From positions 1,302,001-1,366,000 of the forward strand of contig NC_013235.1 of assembly GCF_000024365.1 (NCBI RefSeq): 64,000 nt of DNA, read 5' to 3'. This document shows positions 31,814-42,105 of the stretch, one piece after another. The translations under genes were made by a program, and so were the position numbers. The notes beneath the pieces are model-generated. The model was not told where the DNA came from. It saw only the letters and a program-made list of their open reading frames with translations, and made no database searches. This DNA comes from Nakamurella multipartita DSM 44233 (GTDB taxonomy: Bacteria > Actinomycetota > Actinomycetes > Mycobacteriales > Nakamurellaceae). Every line of letters begins with the position of its first letter. The first letter of the stretch is position 1.

Positions 31814-34189
31814 GTTGCATTCCACGTCACGCCGTTGGGCGTATAGAAACACCAAAGCACGTCGCCAACTTCTGCTAGTATACTCGTTGCATTCCACGTC
31901 ACGCCGTTGGGCGTATAGAAACGTCGTCACCACGTTGCCACAGGGCAATCGAACCAGTTGCATTCCACGTCACGCCGTTGGGCGTATAGAAACCTTCATC
32001 GGTTCGCCTTTCTGTCTGTCAGGTCGAGTTGCATTCCACGTCACGCCGTTGGGCGTATAGAAACGTGAGCTTGGACATCCCTCGGATCGTCCCGCGTAGC
32101 TCCCGGAGTTGCATTCCACGTCACGCCGTTGGGCGTATAGAAACCGACTCTCGCGGTTGCCCTCGGCGTCGTATTTATCGCGGTTGCATTCCACGTCACG
32201 CCGTTGGGCGTATAGAAACGGCTGCGCGAAAAGCTCGTCGCGCCAAGCAGTTTCGTTGCATTCCACGTCACGCCGTTGGGCGTATAGAAACGAACTGCTC
32301 GGCGGTGGCCGAGCGGGTCACCATGGTTGCATTCCACGTCACGCCGTTGGGCGTATAGAAACGCGTGCATGAGGGGTCAACCTTTACTTGAGGGTTGCAT
32401 TCCACGTCACGCCGTTGGGCGTATAGAAACGGACCCAGTAGGGACACTTGAGGGTGATGACTCGGGTTGCATTCCACGTCACGCCGTTGGGCGTATAGAA
32501 ACAGCTTCGCGAGCCGTGGATCTTGGCGTTGGCCGTGGTTGCATTCCACGTCACGCCGTTGGGCGTATAGAATCTACACGTCTCGGTGTGCTCGTTGTAG
32601 AACGAACTGTTGCATTCCACGTCACGCCGTTGGGCGTATAGAAACAACGCGGAGAATCCGTTTATGTACGGATCGCTCCGACAGGTTGCATTCCACGTCA
32701 CGCCGTTGGGCGTATAGAGACGGCTCGTTGGGGACGCACGATCCATCGTCGAGCTGTTGCATTCCACGTCACGCCGTTGGGCGTATAGAAACTTGGTCTC
32801 GTCGATGCCTTGCTGCAAATGTTGTGCGAGAGTTGCATTCCACGTCACGCCGTTGGGCGTATAGAAACTAGATCGCCGCCTGCGGAGCGAAGGACAGACT
32901 CAGGCGTTGCATTCCACGTCACGCCGTTGGGCGTATAGAAACTAGATCGCCGCCTGCGGAGCGAAGGACAGACTCAGGCGTTGCATTCCACGTCACGCCG
33001 TTGGGCGTATAGAAACCGCTTGCAGGCAGCTGCTTGACGATGTTGTCGTTGCATTCCACGTCACGCCGTTGGGCGTATAGAAACATGCATAGTCCTGCCT
33101 TTGCGATGAAGCCGAAAGTTGCATTCCACGTCACGCCGTTGGGCGTATAGAAACGTTGAGCACGGCCGCGAGGCTGGTGCGCTGCGATCCGTTGCATTCC
33201 ACGTCACGCCGTTGGGCGTATAGAAACTGCAGCGGGCACACAATTCGATTGGAATTCCCGCGAGTTGCATTCCACGTCACGCCGTTGGGCGTATAGAAAC
33301 TCACGTAAGCTCACTCGTAAGTGAACTAGTAGGTCACCGTTGCATTCCACGTCACGCCGTTGGGCGTATAGAAACCGATTGGGCGGGAAAGAGCCGCCAC
33401 TTGAGCCAGCGCGTTGCATTCCACGTCACGCCGTTGGGCATATAGAAACGTGTGTCACACGATCACATCCTTTTGTTGTCAAAGGTTGCATTCCACGTCA
33501 CGCCGTTTGGCGTATAGAAACTGGATGCCCTGGTCGGTCCGGAGAAAGCTCTTCTCGATGCATTCCATGTCACGCCGTTGGGCGTATAGAAACTCCTCAC
33601 ATCACTTGCACTTCCATGCTCACCAGTTGCATTCCACGTCACGCCGTTGGGCGTATAGAAACGTGCCGACCGAGTTGCCTGATGCCTCGTTGTTAGGTAG
33701 AGTTGCATTCCACGTCACGCCGTCGGGCGTATAGAGACATGATGGCACTACTGTCGCCGGTAAACATGCTGATGGTTGCATTCCATGTCACGCCGTTGGG
33801 CGTATAGAAATACTAAGGCGTCGACGGGCTGGGCGGTGAGCGCGTGCAGTTGCATTCGAAGTCACGCCGTTGGGCGTATAGAAGCGGCGCCTGGCGGGCC
33901 ATAATCCGGAACGCGTCTTGCGGTTGCATTCCACGTCACGCCGTTGGCCGTATAGAAACTTGTTCAGGACGACCTTGATGGCCTCCACGACCGGGTGACG
34001 TTGCATTCCACGTCACGCCGTTGGGCGTATAGAAACCCTGTGCAGCGTGGTGGCCGGCCCGACGGTTTCACAGGTTGCATTCCACGTCACGCCGTTGGGC
34101 GTATAGAAGCCTCGCCACACATAAATCGTGCTGCCCTTTTGTGCAGTGGAGTTCCGTATCACGTCGTTGTTCGTTGGGCGTATAGAGAT
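31814..34189 (+). CRISPR. CRISPR array 1, 33 repeats
   Basis: The repeats are 37 bases. They begin GTTGCATTCC, contain the palindrome ACGCCGTTGGGCGT (5-bp stem, 4-base loop) and end ATAGAAAC. There are 32 recognisable repeats, from 31814-31850 to 34074-34110, and one degenerate 39-base copy at 34151-34189. The 32 spacers between 32 and 33 copies are 31-43 bases long. Single-base changes gather in the leader-distal third (for example 33413, 33485, 33557, 33702, 33775, 33849, 33923), as expected for the old end. Two adjacent spacers at 32869-32905 and 32943-32979 are identical. The repeat's 3' end resembles the 8-base crRNA handle of type III systems. No real genes lie inside, though open frames run through it. 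Confidence 0.98.
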
Positions 34190-34248
34190 CCGAACAACTT
34201 GCGGAGGATCAACAGGACGCCGCTGGCAATCAGCGTCACTGTCAACGG

Positions 34249-34743
34249 TCAGTTTGCGGTCCCCGCTGGTGGCCATCTGGTGGTCCCCACCCTGCCGCTG
34301 ATTTCAGTGGTGTTGGGGGCCTCCTTGCGGTGCTGTCGGGCGTCGCGCATGCGGTAGGACTCGCCGTTGGTGACGACGACGGTGGCGTGGTGCAGCAGGC
34401 GGTCCAGGATGCTGGCGGCGGTGGTGTGCTCGGGCAGGAACCTTCCCCATTGGTCGAATGCCCAGTGGGAGGCGATCGCCAGTGAGCGTCGTTCGTAGGC
34501 GGCCGCGACGAGCCGGAACAGTAGTTGGGTGCCGGTGTCGTCCAGCGGTGCGAAGCCAACTTCATCGCAGATGATCAGGTCGTTGCGGAGCATGGTGTCG
34601 ATGACCCGGCCGACGGAGTTGTCGGCCATTGCTCGGTAGAGATTCTCGACGAGATCGGCTGCGGTGCAGTATTTAACCCGGTAACCGGCGGCGACGGCGG
34701 TGTGTCCCAGACCGATCAGGGTGTGGCTCTTGCCGGTGCCCGG
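34249..34743 (-). pseudogene. istB: IS21 helper ATPase IstB, C-terminal fragment
   Basis: This piece begins inside the Walker A motif (PGTGKSHTLIGLGHTAVAAG) and includes VENLYRAMADN, the Walker B-like LIICDEVGFAPLD and the closing LLHHATVVVTNGESYRMRDA. The N-terminal part is at 38692-39069, separated by a Tn554-like element. Removing that element rejoins LALIGP with PGTGKSH. Confidence 0.88.
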
Positions 34744-34863
34744 CGTTATCCCCGGTTCCTGACGCGCCCTCATCACTGTCATCACCGAGCCCTGTCCTGA
34801 CGTCCTGCCATCGTCGTTTCCTCGCAATCAGCGGGTCTTCTTCGACGAGATGGAACGGCAACG

Positions 34864-36045
34864 ATGGCGCAGAGCGTGATGGCCCGACCCGACGGCGGGC
34901 CTCGCACGTGGACGGTGATCGATCAGGGATACCGGACGGTCGGACCGGTCGAGGAGTGGCTGGAGGCCCACCGGCATCTTTGGTCGCCGAACACGGTCCG
35001 CGGGTACGCGACCGCGCTGAGCCAGTGGTGGACGTTCCTTGAACAGCGGGCCGAGTCCGGGCGGTGGAACGAGATCGGCGTGCCGACGGTGTCGGCGTTC
35101 GTGTCCTGGATGCGCAACGGGCGCCGGGTCGAGCGTTCCCTGGTGCCGGAGGACGGGCCGTCGCCGGAGACGATGCAGGCGCGGCTGGCCGCGGTCATCT
35201 CCTTCTACACGTGGCACGAAGCCGTGTCCGGCGTTCCGGTGGCCGGCCGGTTGATGCGTGGAGCGCCGCGGCGGGCAGTGGCCCGGGGGCTGCTGTCCCA
35301 TCTGGATGCCCGCTCGGGGCCCGCTCCGACGTCGCTGGTCCGGGTGCGCCGCAGCCGGCGGCATCGTCCGCCGTTGCTGATGCCCCAGCAGATCCAGGCG
35401 ATCCTGGATGGCTGCGCCACCTACGATCCAGACACCGGTGAATGGGTCGGAAACCTGCGTGACCGGCTGCTTTTCGCCGTTCTTGCGGAGAGCGGCATGC
35501 GGATCGGCGAGGCGTTGGGTTTGCGGATCAGCGACTTCGTGATGGGTCGCGGCGGCACCCCGTTCATCGAGATCGTGCCTCGCGCGGACAACACCAATGG
35601 GGCGCGGGTGAAGATGATGCGTCCCCGCCGGGTCTACGTCGGCGCCGATCTCGAGCGGCTGTTCGCCGACTACCTGACCCTCCTGGCCTGCACAGCAGCC
35701 GATATGGGCATCGCGGTGGCGGCGGACTCGCCGCTGCTGGTCAACCTGCAACGGCCGCCGCTGCTGGCTGCGCTGCACGAGGGCACCGTCCGCGACAAGA
35801 CGGCCGCGCTGCGGAAGAAGGGGATCGGCCCGCCCGGGTGGACCCCGCACTGGTTCAGGCATAGCCACGCGACCGCGTTGCTGCTGGCCGGCACGGCGGA
35901 GTGGGTGGTGTCCCGTCGGCTGGGGCACGCCCACGTCCAGACCACGCTGGACCTCTACGGCTGGGTCCGCGAGGACGAGGCGCTGCGGGCGGCGGCGAAC
36001 TGGACGTCGTACGCGTCCAATTGGCGGGTGACCGATGCGCCGTGA
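34864..36045 (+). CDS. Tyrosine recombinase TnpA-like
   Basis: A 393-residue phage-integrase-family recombinase, the first gene of the Tn554-like element. The N-terminal SAM-like core-binding domain covers about residues 25-130 (WSPNTVRGYATALSQWWTFL). The catalytic domain has the first Arg in SGMRIGEALGLRISD, then HWFRHSHATALLLAG, GHAHVQTTLDLYG with the His and the nucleophile Tyr. The next gene begins inside its last codons. The length is typical for Tn554 TnpA. Confidence 0.9.
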   Translation: MAQSVMARPDGGPRTWTVIDQGYRTVGPVEEWLEAHRHLWSPNTVRGYATALSQWWTFLEQRAESGRWNEIGVPTVSAFVSWMRNGRRVERSLVPEDGPSPETMQARLAAVISFYTWHEAVSGVPVAGRLMRGAPRRAVARGLLSHLDARSGPAPTSLVRVRRSRRHRPPLLMPQQIQAILDGCATYDPDTGEWVGNLRDRLLFAVLAESGMRIGEALGLRISDFVMGRGGTPFIEIVPRADNTNGARVKMMRPRRVYVGADLERLFADYLTLLACTAADMGIAVAADSPLLVNLQRPPLLAALHEGTVRDKTAALRKKGIGPPGWTPHWFRHSHATALLLAGTAEWVVSRRLGHAHVQTTLDLYGWVREDEALRAAANWTSYASNWRVTDAP

Positions 36046-38194
36046 ACCGGGCGGGGGCCTTCGGCCCGCCGAGGACCTGGATCCCGTTCATCGGCTCTGG
36101 CTGGAGCTGCCCGAGCAGTGGCGGGGTCCGGTGATCGGACCCGGCATCGCGAACTGGGACCGGATCACCGAAAACGGCGACAGGCGAATCGATCTGACTG
36201 GGCTGCCTGACCCGTTCCCGGCCGAACTCGCGTGGATGGCGCACTGGCAGTCCGTCGACGGGACCCGATCGACGGTGCTGGCGATGAACCAGCTGGCCAA
36301 CATCCTGCGCCGCGCCATCCGCGAGGGGCACCCGTTCCCCACCTCGATGCTGGCCTTGGACTGGGAGACGGCCTCGGCGTTGCAGGGGTGGTTCTACGCG
36401 CACCGCTGGGGGCGGCTCCCACCCAAGGACAGCCGTAGCCGGCTGCGGGTGCTGTTCCGGTTCGCCCGGCAGGCGTTGATCGCCCGCTGCCACGATGGCC
36501 CGTGGTGGACGCTCGACGAGTGGCATCCACGTTGTGATCCGCGGATACCGCTGTCGACCCGGGAACCACAGGCCAACTACGGGTGCTCGCCCGGGCAGAT
36601 CACCCAGCCCTGGCTCCGGGAAGCCGTCAAGTGGTACCTGGGGACCCAACTGGAGTCCGGGGCGCTGCGCTGGACGACCGTGAGCCAGGACCGGATGAAT
36701 TGCCTGCGCCGGTTCGACGTCTGGCTGACCAGTTGCCTGGACGATCCCATCGAGGTGCTCGGCGATCCAGCGGCGGCCGCCGGGCAGGCGGACAGATATC
36801 GACGTTGGGCCATGGAACCGGGCCACCGGAAGACCGGCACGTTCGACCGTCGGACGCCCCCGAAGCCGGCCCACCCGCGCCTGATCAACGACGACATCCG
36901 GGCAGTGGCAGATCTGTTCACCTTCATGGTGGCCAACCGAGACCGGGCCCACATCGTCACCGGATACGCCGTCTGGGATCGGGTCACCGACACCCACGTG
37001 GCCGGATGGTTCCGCCAGGTCTCCCGCATCCCGCGGACACCCACCCTGAACGACCGGCACTACGTCGACGACCACGCGCTCGCCCAGATTCCGGGTGCGC
37101 TGCCGTTGCTGGGCTTGCCCCGGGACCAACAGATGACGATCACCCGGGGCGACGGCACCCAGGTTCTCGCCGCCGGCTTCGACGATCCGCAGGCGATGCG
37201 GATGATCCTGCTGCAGATCCTGACCGGGCGTCGGTCCAGCGAGATCCGCACGTGCGAGTTCGATTGCCTGTCACCGGCTCCCGATATCTCGGTGCAGTCC
37301 GGGCAGGACCAGGAAGTCGTCCGGTTCCGCTACGCCCAAAGCAAGATCGACACCGCGCCGGACACCATCCTGGTCGACCGCGAGGTCTCCGCGGTCATCG
37401 AGGAGCAGCAGCGTTGGGTCCGCGAACACCTGCCGGAGTTCGAACCGCGGCATCTGTTCGTGCAGCGGACCGGGAACCGCAACGGCGACAAGCCCTACCC
37501 GCCGGGAACCTACAACTGGATGCTCCGGGAGCTCAGCAACGTCGCGCGGATCACCGACGGCCAGGGCCGGCAACTGCAACTGAGCAACACGCACCGGTTC
37601 CGACACACCAAGCTCACTCGGCTCGCCGAACTCGGCCTGCCCATCCACGTCCTGCAGCGGTACGCCGGGCACGCCACACCGACCATGTCGATGCACTACG
37701 TGGCGCAGCGCGAGGAACACGCCGAGCAGGCGTTCCTGGCCACCGTCAAGCTGCGGGCCGACGGCAGCCGGGTCCAGTTCTCCCGTGAGGACCACGACGG
37801 CCTGCACCTGCTCGACCGGGCCGACCGGTTCCTGCCCAACGGCTGGTGCCTGCTGCCCCCGCTCCAATCCTGCGACAAGGGCAACGCATGTTTGAGCTGC
37901 TCGGTCTTCGTCACCGACGCGACCCACGAGCCGACACTACGACGCCAACAGGCCGAGACCGAAGCGTTGATCACACGCACAACCAACGCGTTTCGGGAGA
38001 AGCACGGTCGCGCCATGCCCGAGGACAATGTTTGGCTCGCGCAGCGTCGAGCCGAGCAAGCGGCGCTCACCCGGCTGTTGGACACGATGGCCGACCACCC
38101 CGAACGGGCGGTGCAAGGAGGCGGATGCGGCGCACCTCCGACAGGCCCGGTGCCCCTGGCACTCACCGGACCCAGGCGCAGGACCCGGCCATGA
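36035..38194 (+). CDS. Tyrosine recombinase TnpB-like
   Basis: A 719-residue recombinase, much larger than TnpA as in Tn554. The catalytic core is near residues 390-560, with ILTGRRSSEIRTCEFDCL (Arg), SNTHRFRHTKLTRLAELG, LQRYAGHATPTMSMHYV (His and Tyr). A Cys cluster, SCDKGNACLSCSVF near residue 620, may be a zinc-binding region and is common in the C-termini of these enzymes. It overlaps tnpA by 11 bases and the third gene by 4 bases. Confidence 0.9.
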   Translation: MRREPGGGLRPAEDLDPVHRLWLELPEQWRGPVIGPGIANWDRITENGDRRIDLTGLPDPFPAELAWMAHWQSVDGTRSTVLAMNQLANILRRAIREGHPFPTSMLALDWETASALQGWFYAHRWGRLPPKDSRSRLRVLFRFARQALIARCHDGPWWTLDEWHPRCDPRIPLSTREPQANYGCSPGQITQPWLREAVKWYLGTQLESGALRWTTVSQDRMNCLRRFDVWLTSCLDDPIEVLGDPAAAAGQADRYRRWAMEPGHRKTGTFDRRTPPKPAHPRLINDDIRAVADLFTFMVANRDRAHIVTGYAVWDRVTDTHVAGWFRQVSRIPRTPTLNDRHYVDDHALAQIPGALPLLGLPRDQQMTITRGDGTQVLAAGFDDPQAMRMILLQILTGRRSSEIRTCEFDCLSPAPDISVQSGQDQEVVRFRYAQSKIDTAPDTILVDREVSAVIEEQQRWVREHLPEFEPRHLFVQRTGNRNGDKPYPPGTYNWMLRELSNVARITDGQGRQLQLSNTHRFRHTKLTRLAELGLPIHVLQRYAGHATPTMSMHYVAQREEHAEQAFLATVKLRADGSRVQFSREDHDGLHLLDRADRFLPNGWCLLPPLQSCDKGNACLSCSVFVTDATHEPTLRRQQAETEALITRTTNAFREKHGRAMPEDNVWLAQRRAEQAALTRLLDTMADHPERAVQGGGCGAPPTGPVPLALTGPRRRTRP

Positions 38195-38646
38195 CCGACG
38201 CGAACGCGAAACGCGCCGCGACGCTGACCGCCGCAGCCAAAGCGAAATCAGCCGCGAAGACCCAGGCCGCCGAGCAAGGCATCCGCGCGCTGGTCAAACG
38301 GGGCGAGTCCGTCACCTTCCAGGCCGTTCAACGGGAAGCCGGCGTCTCGCACGCCTTCCTCTACGGCAGCCCGGACCTCCGCGCGCGGATCGAGCACCTA
38401 CGTTCCCGCGGCCGCCCGGGACCGACGCCAGCCAACCCACCGGACTCGGAAAGCACGCTCGTCCTGAGCCTGACCGCCCAGATCACCCAGCTCAAGAAGC
38501 GGCACCGGCAAGAGATCCAGACCCTCAAAGACGCGCTCGCGCAAGCCCACGGGGAGAACCTTGAACTTCGCCGCGAACTCGCCCGCAAGGGCAGCTGCGC
38601 CCGGCACCACACCGCTCACGTTGCATCGATCGCAGAAACGTCATGA
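38191..38646 (+). CDS. TnpC-like accessory protein of the Tn554-like element
   Basis: A 151-residue basic protein with an N-terminal Ala/Lys-rich helix, then VQREAGVSHAFLYGSPDLRARIEHLR. This resembles the DUF6262/TnpC type of proteins that accompany TnpA and TnpB and influence orientation and efficiency of insertion. A C-terminal coiled-coil-like segment follows (LTAQITQLKKRHRQEIQTLK). The ATG overlaps the tnpB stop (ATGA). Confidence 0.8.
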   Translation: MTDANAKRAATLTAAAKAKSAAKTQAAEQGIRALVKRGESVTFQAVQREAGVSHAFLYGSPDLRARIEHLRSRGRPGPTPANPPDSESTLVLSLTAQITQLKKRHRQEIQTLKDALAQAHGENLELRRELARKGSCARHHTAHVASIAETS

Positions 38647-38691
38647 CCAGCGCAAATGTCGCTCGCAGGAGCCCAAACCGTCGATAACGGT

Positions 38692-39069
38692 CGGCCCGAT
38701 CAGCGCGAGGTTGGCCTTGGCCCGGATCCAGTCCAAGCCGGCCAGGTAGTCGAACGTGTTCTGCGGGATCGAGGACGCGTTCACGTCGAACCCGTCGAGG
38801 GTCTTGACCACGGGGAAGGCGGCGGCCTTGAGCCGGGCGGCGGCGTTGGAGGCGTCCCGGGCGGTGATCTCGGCCTCGACCAGGACACGGAGCAACTCGT
38901 GCGGGGTCCACCGCTGAGTCTTGGCGGTTTGCAGCACTTCCGGGGCGGCCTGGCGGATCGCAGCGAGCTTGAGCCGCCGTAGCCCGGCGGCCAGGTCCGC
39001 GGGCAGCTCGGGCGGCGCCGGCGGCGCGACCGGCCCGGTGCTGCTGGTCGTGGTGGTGGTGGTGGTCAT
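38692..39069 (-). pseudogene. istB: IstB, N-terminal fragment
   Basis: It starts at ATG 39069, overlapping the istA stop, with a Thr-rich beginning. It continues with LRRLKLAAIRQAAPEVLQTA, LLRVLVEAEITARDASNAAARL and FDYLAGLDWIRAKANLALIGP, where the Tn554-like element begins. The IstB N-terminal domain is complete, but the ATPase core is separated from it. Confidence 0.88.
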
Positions 39070-40502
39070 CGGGTGCCTCCGGTCGCGGCGCTGGTCGGAT
39101 CGTCGGGGGTGCCGCGGTAGGTGGTGCCAGTGACCTGTTCGAGGCGGTAGGCGTCCAGCGACGCCGGCTCCGGCGCGCCGGTGGGCAGGTCCAGGACCAA
39201 CGCCCCGCCGGCCGGGACCGGGGTGGGTGCGGCGGCGCCGGCGGCCAGGATCGAGCGGACGTCGTCGGCGCGGAACCGTTTGAACGCGACCGCCCGGGTC
39301 AGCGCGTCGACCAGTTGCTGCTGCCCGTGCGCCGCGCCGAGCGCGAGCAGGATCTCCAGCTCGGCGGCCAGCCGGGTGTTCCCGGCCGCGGCCGACCCGA
39401 CCAGGAACGCGTTCGCGGGTTCACCGAGGGCGCAGAACTGCTTCTCGACCGGGGTTTTCGGGCGCGGCCCGCGTTGGGGTGCGGGGCGGGGACCGCCGTA
39501 GTGCTCGTCCAGGACCCGCGCCTCGCCCGGCGCGGCCAGTTCATGGTCGGCAACGACCTGCCCCGAAGCGGGTTCGACCAGCAGCAGCCGGCCGCCGTCC
39601 TGCACAACCCGCACCGTGGTGCCGATCAGCCGGGTCGGCACCGAGTAGCGGGCCGAGGCGAACCGCACACAGGACAGCTTGTCGACCTTGCGGGTCACCG
39701 GCGGCGGCCCGATCTCCAACCGCAACGACGGCAGAGCGGCCAGCAGCTCACGTTCGGTGCCCAGCCGGGTGGCCGGCACGGCGTGGATCTCCGAATGGAC
39801 CGCCGAGTTCACCTCGTCCATCCACACCCGGGCGGCCGTGTTGGCCTCGGACACGGTGACCGGCCGCCCGGCCAACTGCGCCTCGGTGAACAACGGCACG
39901 AACAGATCCTGCTGGGCGTAACCGACCAGGTTCTCCACGACTCCCTTCGATTCGGGGTCCGAGGCGAGGCAGAAGTCGGGTGAGAACCCATAGTGGGATG
40001 CGAATCTCACATACGCTGCGGTCGGCACGACGACGTTCGCGACGACGCCGCCCTTCAAGCAGCCCATCCGGTCGGCCAGCACCTTGCTCGGCACCCCGCC
40101 CATCGTCGCGAACGCGTCCGCGACCAACGCCATCGTGGTCGTGGCCTTCTCGTCGGCGGCGAACGCGACGTACCGCCACCGCGACCACGGCAGCACCGCA
40201 CAGAACAGGTGCAGCCCGCCGTCCAACGGGGTCCAGTCGATCACCAGGTACTCGCCCGGTGTCCACACCGCCGGCCGCCGACCGCGGTGATGATCCCGCC
40301 GCCACAGCCGCTTCTGCTCGGCGACCAGCCGGCGGAAGTTGCGGGCCGATCCCTCGTACCCCGCCGCCCGAACGATCGGCAGCAGCCGCTTCGCCGAGAC
40401 CTTGCCGTGCGACTTGTCGACCCGCTGGTAGACCAGACCGGTCACCTCATCAAAATTCCGGGGCCGGGCCCTGCCCGGCGGCGCCGCGGCCGGCTCACCG
40501 GC
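39066..40502 (-). pseudogene. istA: IS21 transposase IstA, main part
   Basis: This is the catalytic and C-terminal part of IstA. It contains YLVIDWTPLDGGLHLFCAVL (first Asp), MGGVPSKVLADRMGCLKGG (second Asp), FCLASDPESKGVVENLVGYAQ (Glu) and the Mu-transposase-like C-terminal region CVRFASARYSVPTRLIGTTV. The N-terminal 43 codons lie at 41849-41977, beyond IS3 copy A. The split is marked by the target duplication GGC. The parts join in frame when the IS3 is removed. Confidence 0.88.
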
Positions 40503-40534
40503 TGAATCGCCCTGGATTCGCTGGAGGCTCGGGG

Positions 40535-41473
40535 TTACGCAGCCTCCCCGGCCGGGGCGCTGGTCTGCTGACGGTACAGCTGCTCGTAGGTGACGGGTGG
40601 CCGGTAGTCGATCGAGGAGTGCAGTCGGCGGGTATTGAACCAGTGCACCCAGCCGGCGGTCGCGGTCTCGACCTGCTGCGGGCCGGCCCAAGAGCGCCGG
40701 TACCGGTCGATCAGCTCGGTCTTGTACAGGCCGATGGTCGACTCCATGAGCGCGTTGTCCAGGGCATCCCCGACCGAACCGATCGACGGCGCGATCCCGG
40801 CATCGACCAGCGCGGTGGTGTAGGCGATTGACGTGTATTGCGACCCGGCATCCGAGTGATGAACCAGACCAGTTGAGGTGAAACGGGTATCGGTGCGGCG
40901 CCGGGTGAACAGGGCCTGATCGAGGGCGGCGGCGACCAGTGCGGTCGTCATCGACGAGGCGACCCGCCAGCCCAGGATCCGGCGGGAGTACACGTCAACC
41001 ACGAAGGACACGTAGCAGAACCCGGCCGGGGTCCAGACGTAGGTGAAGTCCGCGACCCACCACTGGTCCGGCCGGGTCGGCGCCGCCCAGTCCCGGTTGA
41101 TCAGGTCCACCGGCCGGGGCCGGTCGTCGGCGGCGCGGCGGCGGGTCGTCGTGGTGCGGTGGTCGCCGCGGCGCACACCCCGCAGCCCGGCGATGGTCAT
41201 CAATCGGGCGACCTGGTCCCGGCCGACCAAGTGCCCTTCCTGGGTCATCAGATGCCACATCTTGCGCACCCCGTACAGGCCGTGGTGCTCACGGTGCAGG
41301 TCGATGACGGTGTTGACCAGGTGCGCCTCGGCCCGCAGCGCAGGGCTGACCGGCCGGCGGCGGTGCGCGTAGTAGCTGCTCGGGGCGATCGGCATGGCGT
41401 GCTCGGACAACACCCGGCAGATCGGCTCGACCCCGAAACGATGCTTGTGCGCGTCGATGTAGGCGCAGATCAC
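40535..41473 (-). CDS. IS3-family transposase OrfB, copy A
   Basis: A 312-residue DDE transposase with HTH_21-type N-terminal segment (LHREHHGLYGVRKMWHLM). The rve integrase core has WWVADFTYVWTPAGFCYVSFVVD (first Asp), GLVHHSDAGSQYTSIAY (second Asp) and GDALDNALMESTIGLYKTEL (Glu). The C-terminal WVHWFNTRRLHSSIDYRPP is typical. It is translated with OrfA through a 4-base overlap. Confidence 0.95.
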   Translation of the reverse strand: MICAYIDAHKHRFGVEPICRVLSEHAMPIAPSSYYAHRRRPVSPALRAEAHLVNTVIDLHREHHGLYGVRKMWHLMTQEGHLVGRDQVARLMTIAGLRGVRRGDHRTTTTRRRAADDRPRPVDLINRDWAAPTRPDQWWVADFTYVWTPAGFCYVSFVVDVYSRRILGWRVASSMTTALVAAALDQALFTRRRTDTRFTSTGLVHHSDAGSQYTSIAYTTALVDAGIAPSIGSVGDALDNALMESTIGLYKTELIDRYRRSWAGPQQVETATAGWVHWFNTRRLHSSIDYRPPVTYEQLYRQQTSAPAGEAA

Positions 41474-41796
41474 TTGAGTCGGCGGTCGAGCTCCGCCGCT
41501 GCGAAAAACGCCGAAGCGGTGCGCAGGATTTCGTTTGCACGGCGTAGTTCGGCCACCTCCCGGCGCAGCCGGACCAACTCGGTGTGCTCGTCGCTGGTGG
41601 TGCCCGGCCGCACGCCGGCGTCGATCTCGGACCGCTCGATCCAGCCCCGGAGGGTCTCGGACTTCACGTCGATTAGAGCGCCGACCTGCCGGCGGGCCTG
41701 GATCGCCGACTCGGCCGGATGCGAGGACCGGCGTTCCCGGTACATCCGCACTGCACGGTCACGGGTCTCCTGGTCGTACTGGCGTGGTGCTGGCAT
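41470..41796 (-). CDS. IS3-family OrfA, copy A
   Basis: A 108-residue HTH_Tnp_1 protein: YDQETRDRAVRMYRERR, then VKSETLRGWIERSEID, then the leucine-zipper-like helix LVRLRREVAELRRANEILR. It ends FFAAAELDRRLK, overlapping the GTG of orfB. Confidence 0.93.
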   Translation of the reverse strand: MPAPRQYDQETRDRAVRMYRERRSSHPAESAIQARRQVGALIDVKSETLRGWIERSEIDAGVRPGTTSDEHTELVRLRREVAELRRANEILRTASAFFAAAELDRRLK

Positions 41797-41848
41797 GGCT
41801 CGATTCTCCTTGCGAGATCAGAGCCTGCAGCAGATCCAGGACATCTCA

Positions 41849-41977
41849 GGCCTGCGCGCGCTCGATCACCCGACGCACCGTCTTGTGCGTGACCCCGCAC
41901 ATCTCGGCGGCGCCGCGATACGTGCCCACCATCTGGTAGGCGGCAATGATGTTCATTCGGTCCCTCGCTGACAGCAT
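41849..41977 (-). pseudogene. istA: IstA, N-terminal 43 codons
   Basis: The frame starts ATG at 41977 and reads SARDRMNIIAAYQMVGTYR, then GAAEMCGVTHKTVRRVIERA, the HTH start typical of IstA. It is interrupted by IS3 copy A. Confidence 0.8.
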
Positions 41978-42105
41978 GGGAACTCCCCTGGGCGGTGCGG
42001 TGACTGGTTGGCACCGCCACCGTCACCGCCCAGGGCCTCTAGGACGCTCCTGAATTATCCGTATGTCGGCCCCTGTTGATCTTGTGGGTTCGGGATGATC
42101 TTGGT

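Larger units (their letters stand above)
34744..38691 (+). mobile_element. Tn554-like element with three transposition genes
   Basis: About 3.95 kb inserted into istB at the codons of the Walker A motif. The ends carry the short inverted repeat CGTTATC (34744-34750) and GATAACG (38683-38689), with CGG at both junctions. Three overlapping genes correspond to tnpA, tnpB and tnpC. No passenger genes are present. The insertion orientation is opposite to istB. Confidence 0.8.
40503..41848 (-). mobile_element. IS3-family element, copy A (1346 bp)
   Basis: Terminal inverted repeats of 28 bases, imperfect: TGAATCGCCCTGGATTCGCTG at the left and, on the other strand at the right, TGAGATGTCCTGGATCTGCTG. 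A 3-bp target duplication GGC flanks it (40500-40502, 41849-41851). An apparently identical copy lies inverted at 43717-45062. Confidence 0.95.

Noticed and set aside
31801..34100. Small open frames inside array 1 with repeated HSTSRRWAYRN or FLYAQRRDVECN
   Set aside because: They are translations of the CRISPR repeat itself. The periodic repeat and spacer pattern explains them fully.
39066..40691. A 541-codon IstA frame starting inside the neighbouring IS3
   Set aside because: The first 60 codons belong to the IS3 end. The true IstA start is at 41977, before IS3 copy A.
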